The translations under genes were made by a program, and so were the position numbers. Of a stretch of DNA of 16,267 nucleotides, positions 15,158-16,267 are shown piece by piece. The stretch covers positions 1 through 16,267 of the forward strand of contig JACCYX010000300.1 in the NCBI GenBank assembly GCA_013696265.1. Reading direction: 5' to 3'. This stretch comes from Chloroflexia bacterium. GTDB taxonomy: Bacteria; Chloroflexota; Chloroflexia; Thermomicrobiales; UBA6265. Under the pieces are notes generated by a model. It had not been told where the DNA came from, ran no database searches, and saw nothing but the letters and a program-made list of their open reading frames with translations. Position 1 is the stretch's first letter; every line of letters begins with the position of its first letter.

Positions 15158-16267
15158 CTACGGGCGTTCGAACAGCGCGGCATAGGCAGCCGCCTCGCGA
15201 TCGAACCATGCGCGCTGGTCACCGAGTTCCAACCGGGCCGCGGCGATCGCGGCGCGCACCCGGTTCGGGGCCGTGCCGCCCGGAATGTCCCGGATCGAAA
15301 CGCTCGCCAGGGCATTCAGCGGTGGCTTGTGATCGGCAAACACGGGATGGATCGCCGCCCACTCGTCGTCGGACAAGTCGGCAAAGGTCTTGTCGCCGGC
15401 GACGCAGGCGGCGACCAGCCGCCCAACCACGCCGTGCGCTTCACGGAAGGGCACGCCATGCTTCGCCAGGAGATCGGCGGCGTCGGTCGCCAGCGTGAAG
15501 TCCGCTATCGCCGCTGCCGCCATGCGCTCCCGGTTGAAGCGGGTGCTGCGGATCATCGGTGGGAAGACATCGAGCAGCGCCAGCACCGTGTCCACTGCGT
15601 CGAATAACCCCTCCTTGTCCTCCTGCATGTCCTTGTTGTAGGCCAGTGGGAGGCCCTTGAGCGTCGTCAGCAGGCCTAGCAGATCACCGAAGACCCGGCC
15701 CGCCTTGCCCCGGCCGAGTTCCGCGATGTCGGCGTTCTTCTTCTGGGGCATGATCGAGCTGCCCGTCGAGAATGCGTCGGACAACTCGATGAACCGGAAC
15801 TCACCGGACGACCAGAGGATGATCTCCTCGCTCAAGCGAGAGAGATGAACCGCGACCGTGGAACAAGCGAAGAGCGCGTCGAGCGCGAAATCGCGGTCGG
15901 CCACCCCGTCCAGACTGTTGGCGGTGATCCGGGCGAATCCGAGGTCGGCCGCAACCGACTCCCGGTCCAGCGGGAAAGACGTTCCGGCCAACGCCCCCGA
16001 CCCGAGCGCGAGCACGTTGGTTCGCCGGTAGGCATCGCGGACGCGATCCAGGTCGCGCAGCGACATTTCAACGTAGGCCAGCAGGTGGTGCCCCAGCAGC
16101 ACCGGTTGGGCCCGCTGGAGGTGGGTGTAGCCCGGCATCACGACGTCGGGATGCGCCTCGGCCACCTCAACGAGGGCGCTGGAAAACTCCAGCAGGCCAT
16201 GACCAATCTCGATCAGGGCCCGTTTGGTCCAGAACCGGAAATCGTTGACGACCTGGTCGTTGCGGCT
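15158..16267 (-). CDS. argH: Argininosuccinate lyase, N-terminus outside the window
   Basis: This cytoplasmic enzyme of arginine biosynthesis splits argininosuccinate into arginine and fumarate. The window holds the C-terminal 369 residues; the frame stays open to the last base, where the reading starts in the middle of the signature with SRNDQV. The His motif PGYTHLQRAQP (near 16100-16140) and the mobile catalytic loop TGSSIMPQKKN (near 15730-15765) are intact, followed by GLPLAYNKDMQEDKE and the C-terminal IPGGTAPNRVR. A GTG at 16165 is only an internal codon, not the start. About 100 N-terminal residues are missing because the window ends, not because the gene is broken. The complete motifs contrast with the degenerate relative at 4807-6339, so this is the arginine-pathway copy. 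Confidence 0.95.
   Translation of the reverse strand, partial: SRNDQVVNDFRFWTKRALIEIGHGLLEFSSALVEVAEAHPDVVMPGYTHLQRAQPVLLGHHLLAYVEMSLRDLDRVRDAYRRTNVLALGSGALAGTSFPLDRESVAADLGFARITANSLDGVADRDFALDALFACSTVAVHLSRLSEEIILWSSGEFRFIELSDAFSTGSSIMPQKKNADIAELGRGKAGRVFGDLLGLLTTLKGLPLAYNKDMQEDKEGLFDAVDTVLALLDVFPPMIRSTRFNRERMAAAAIADFTLATDAADLLAKHGVPFREAHGVVGRLVAACVAGDKTFADLSDDEWAAIHPVFADHKPPLNALASVSIRDIPGGTAPNRVRAAIAAARLELGDQRAWFDREAAAYAALFERP

Overview
The window looks like a chromosomal piece of a GC-rich bacterium. The third codon positions are rich in G/C and GTG/TTG starts occur. Secreted and permease proteins end in Ala/Pro/Thr/Ser-rich tails, and a CoxL-like molybdenum hydroxylase sits beside a BMP-type nucleoside transporter. 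I infer a Chloroflexota-type organism (Thermomicrobia-like), at moderate confidence and from style alone, because there is no rRNA or marker gene to settle it. No insertion sequence, phage gene, tRNA, rRNA or CRISPR array was seen.

Layout. (1) 1-405 has no convincing gene but is unusually rich in inverted repeats that can pair in two mutually exclusive ways. (2) 406-1785 (-) is a class III PLP aminotransferase resembling glutamate-1-semialdehyde aminomutase. (3) Divergent from it, 2095-4752 (+) holds hemA and hemL, which together convert glutamyl-tRNA to 5-aminolevulinate for tetrapyrrole synthesis. (4) 4807-6339 (-) encodes a protein with the argininosuccinate lyase fold whose three catalytic signatures have all been replaced, so it is probably a pseudoenzyme. 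(5) 6638-11444 (+) is a four-gene ABC importer operon of the BMP/nucleoside class: Tat-signal binding protein, double ATPase and two permeases. A perfect 13-bp hairpin separates the binding protein gene from the rest. (6) 11763-12533 (+) is a NarL/LuxR-type regulator whose receiver domain lacks the phosphorylation residues; it ends in a good hairpin terminator. (7) 12730-15093 (+) is a xanthine dehydrogenase/CoxL-type molybdopterin subunit without its usual FAD and iron-sulfur partner genes. (8) 15158 to the window end (-) is the C-terminal part of a genuine argH.

How the parts may work together. hemA-hemL is a self-contained ALA module. The importer, regulator and molybdenum hydroxylase lie in one direction and could form a purine or related heterocycle uptake-and-oxidation group. 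That link is inference from gene order and family. Matching CCCCAT/ATGGGG inverted repeats lie upstream of both the regulator gene and the hydroxylase gene, the latter overlapping a predicted -10 box, which hints at shared control.
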